A stretch of DNA of 64,000 nucleotides. Source: Alkalidesulfovibrio alkalitolerans DSM 16529 (GTDB lineage: Bacteria; Desulfobacterota; Desulfovibrionia; Desulfovibrionales; Desulfovibrionaceae). A program made the position numbers and the translations under genes. Under the pieces are notes generated by a model, which was not told where the DNA came from, did not search any database, and saw nothing but the letters and a program-made list of their open reading frames with translations. The stretch covers positions 372,001 to 436,000 of the forward strand of contig NZ_ATHI01000026.1 of assembly GCF_000422245.1 (NCBI RefSeq), in the 5' to 3' direction. Positions 63,655-64,000 of this stretch are shown here, piece by piece; the first letter of the stretch is position 1, and every line of letters starts with the position of its first letter.

Positions 63655-64000
63655 TCAGTATCCTATGGACGACAGTCCCTCTCGCAATACCGAGGCCGAA
63701 TCGAGGAGTGCGTGCTCCTCATCGTCGGCGAAGGGACTTGCAAGCACACGCTCGATGCCGTTCGATCCCACCACGCACGGGAGCGAGAGGCAGACGTTGG
63801 AAAGCCCATATTCTCCCCGCATGAGCGTTCCCACGGTAAGCACGCTGTGCTGGTTCATGAGCACGCCCTCGGTGATGCGGACCATGGCCAGCCCGATGGC
63901 GTAATAGGTGGCCTGCTTTTTCTGGATGACATGGTAGGCGGCGTTGCGAACGTCATCCTCAATGCTCTTCTTTCGGGCCGCGATGGATTTGCCGCAGGCC
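63655..64000 (-). CDS. L-lactate/malate dehydrogenase family, C-terminal part (runs off right edge)
   Basis: The last 115 codons of a gene whose start is beyond the window edge. They read as the C-terminal domain of LDH/MDH enzymes: KSIEDDVRNAAYHVIQKKQA, TYYAIGLAMVRITEGVLMNQ, SVLTVGTLMRGEYGLSNVCL, SLPCVVGSNGIERVL. The phrase NVCLSLPCVVGSNG is closer to L-lactate dehydrogenase (typically YLSVPCVVG). The substrate loop and the NAD site are outside, so lactate versus malate cannot be settled. It is transcribed toward the DUF1622 gene. Confidence 0.8.
   Translation of the reverse strand, partial: ACGKSIAARKKSIEDDVRNAAYHVIQKKQATYYAIGLAMVRITEGVLMNQHSVLTVGTLMRGEYGLSNVCLSLPCVVGSNGIERVLASPFADDEEHALLDSASVLREGLSSIGY

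Overview
The window is high-GC bacterial DNA that reads like a sulfate-reducing member of the Desulfovibrionales (Desulfobacterota). The main evidence is a complete flxABCD-hdrABC electron-bifurcation operon, an nfnAB pair, many sigma-54-type regulators and promoters, dense two-component signalling and several anion transporters. No 16S gene is present, so the assignment is inference from gene content.

Layout. 1-14.1 kb is ordinary chromosome: a kinase tail, a UbiB-type kinase with a small coiled-coil partner, a CaCA exchanger, a Bax-inhibitor-1 protein, lpxK overlapping rnr, a PAS-GGDEF-EAL protein, a VWA-OmpA protein and an SDR-DUF2867 protein. A tRNA-Pro(GGG) gene follows at 14.13 kb with its own promoter and terminator. 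The 3' part of that tRNA plus about 100 bp of flank recurs at 36.69 kb. The two copies bound a putative 22.5-kb genomic island that carries a 5'-truncated tyrosine recombinase beside the tRNA.

Island cargo. The core is a set of paralogous modules. Each has a stand-alone CBS-pair protein followed by a DASS/SLC13-like anion symporter, with receiver-only response regulators nearby: three CBS proteins, three symporters and five single-domain receivers. Around them lie two dCACHE histidine kinases, a small membrane protein, a PEP-synthase-like protein without the usual C-terminal barrel, an IS5-type remnant and a DUF4143 ATPase. A membrane-bound sigma-54-activator-like protein with a periplasmic sensor is divergent from the first module. 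Two of the three modules have a convincing -24/-12 promoter, and both upstream regions share a WATCGCGCAW motif. My reading is a signal-controlled anion-uptake system duplicated within one transferable element; its substrate and control logic are unknown.

36.9-42.7 kb is a second anion-related locus on the minus strand: sulfotransferase, DASS-type permease, TSUP (TauE-like) exporter and a PrpR_N-PAS sigma-54 activator, with a near-consensus sigma-54 promoter in front. Perfect GC-rich hairpins sit in the first two intercistronic gaps of this operon, as they do after two of the island symporters.

43.1-50.4 kb is hdrCBA-flxDCBA plus a rubrerythrin-like gene, all tightly overlapping. 50.6-60.4 kb holds a four-PAS histidine kinase, nfnBA on the opposite strand and a giant CheB-CheR-PAS-kinase-receiver hybrid. 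60.8-64 kb holds an SLC13-type transporter with four RCK_C domains, a DUF1622 membrane protein and the C-terminal part of an L-lactate/malate dehydrogenase-family gene. Flx-Hdr, Nfn and the dehydrogenase together fit a metabolism that balances NADH, NADPH, ferredoxin and thiol/disulfide electron pools.
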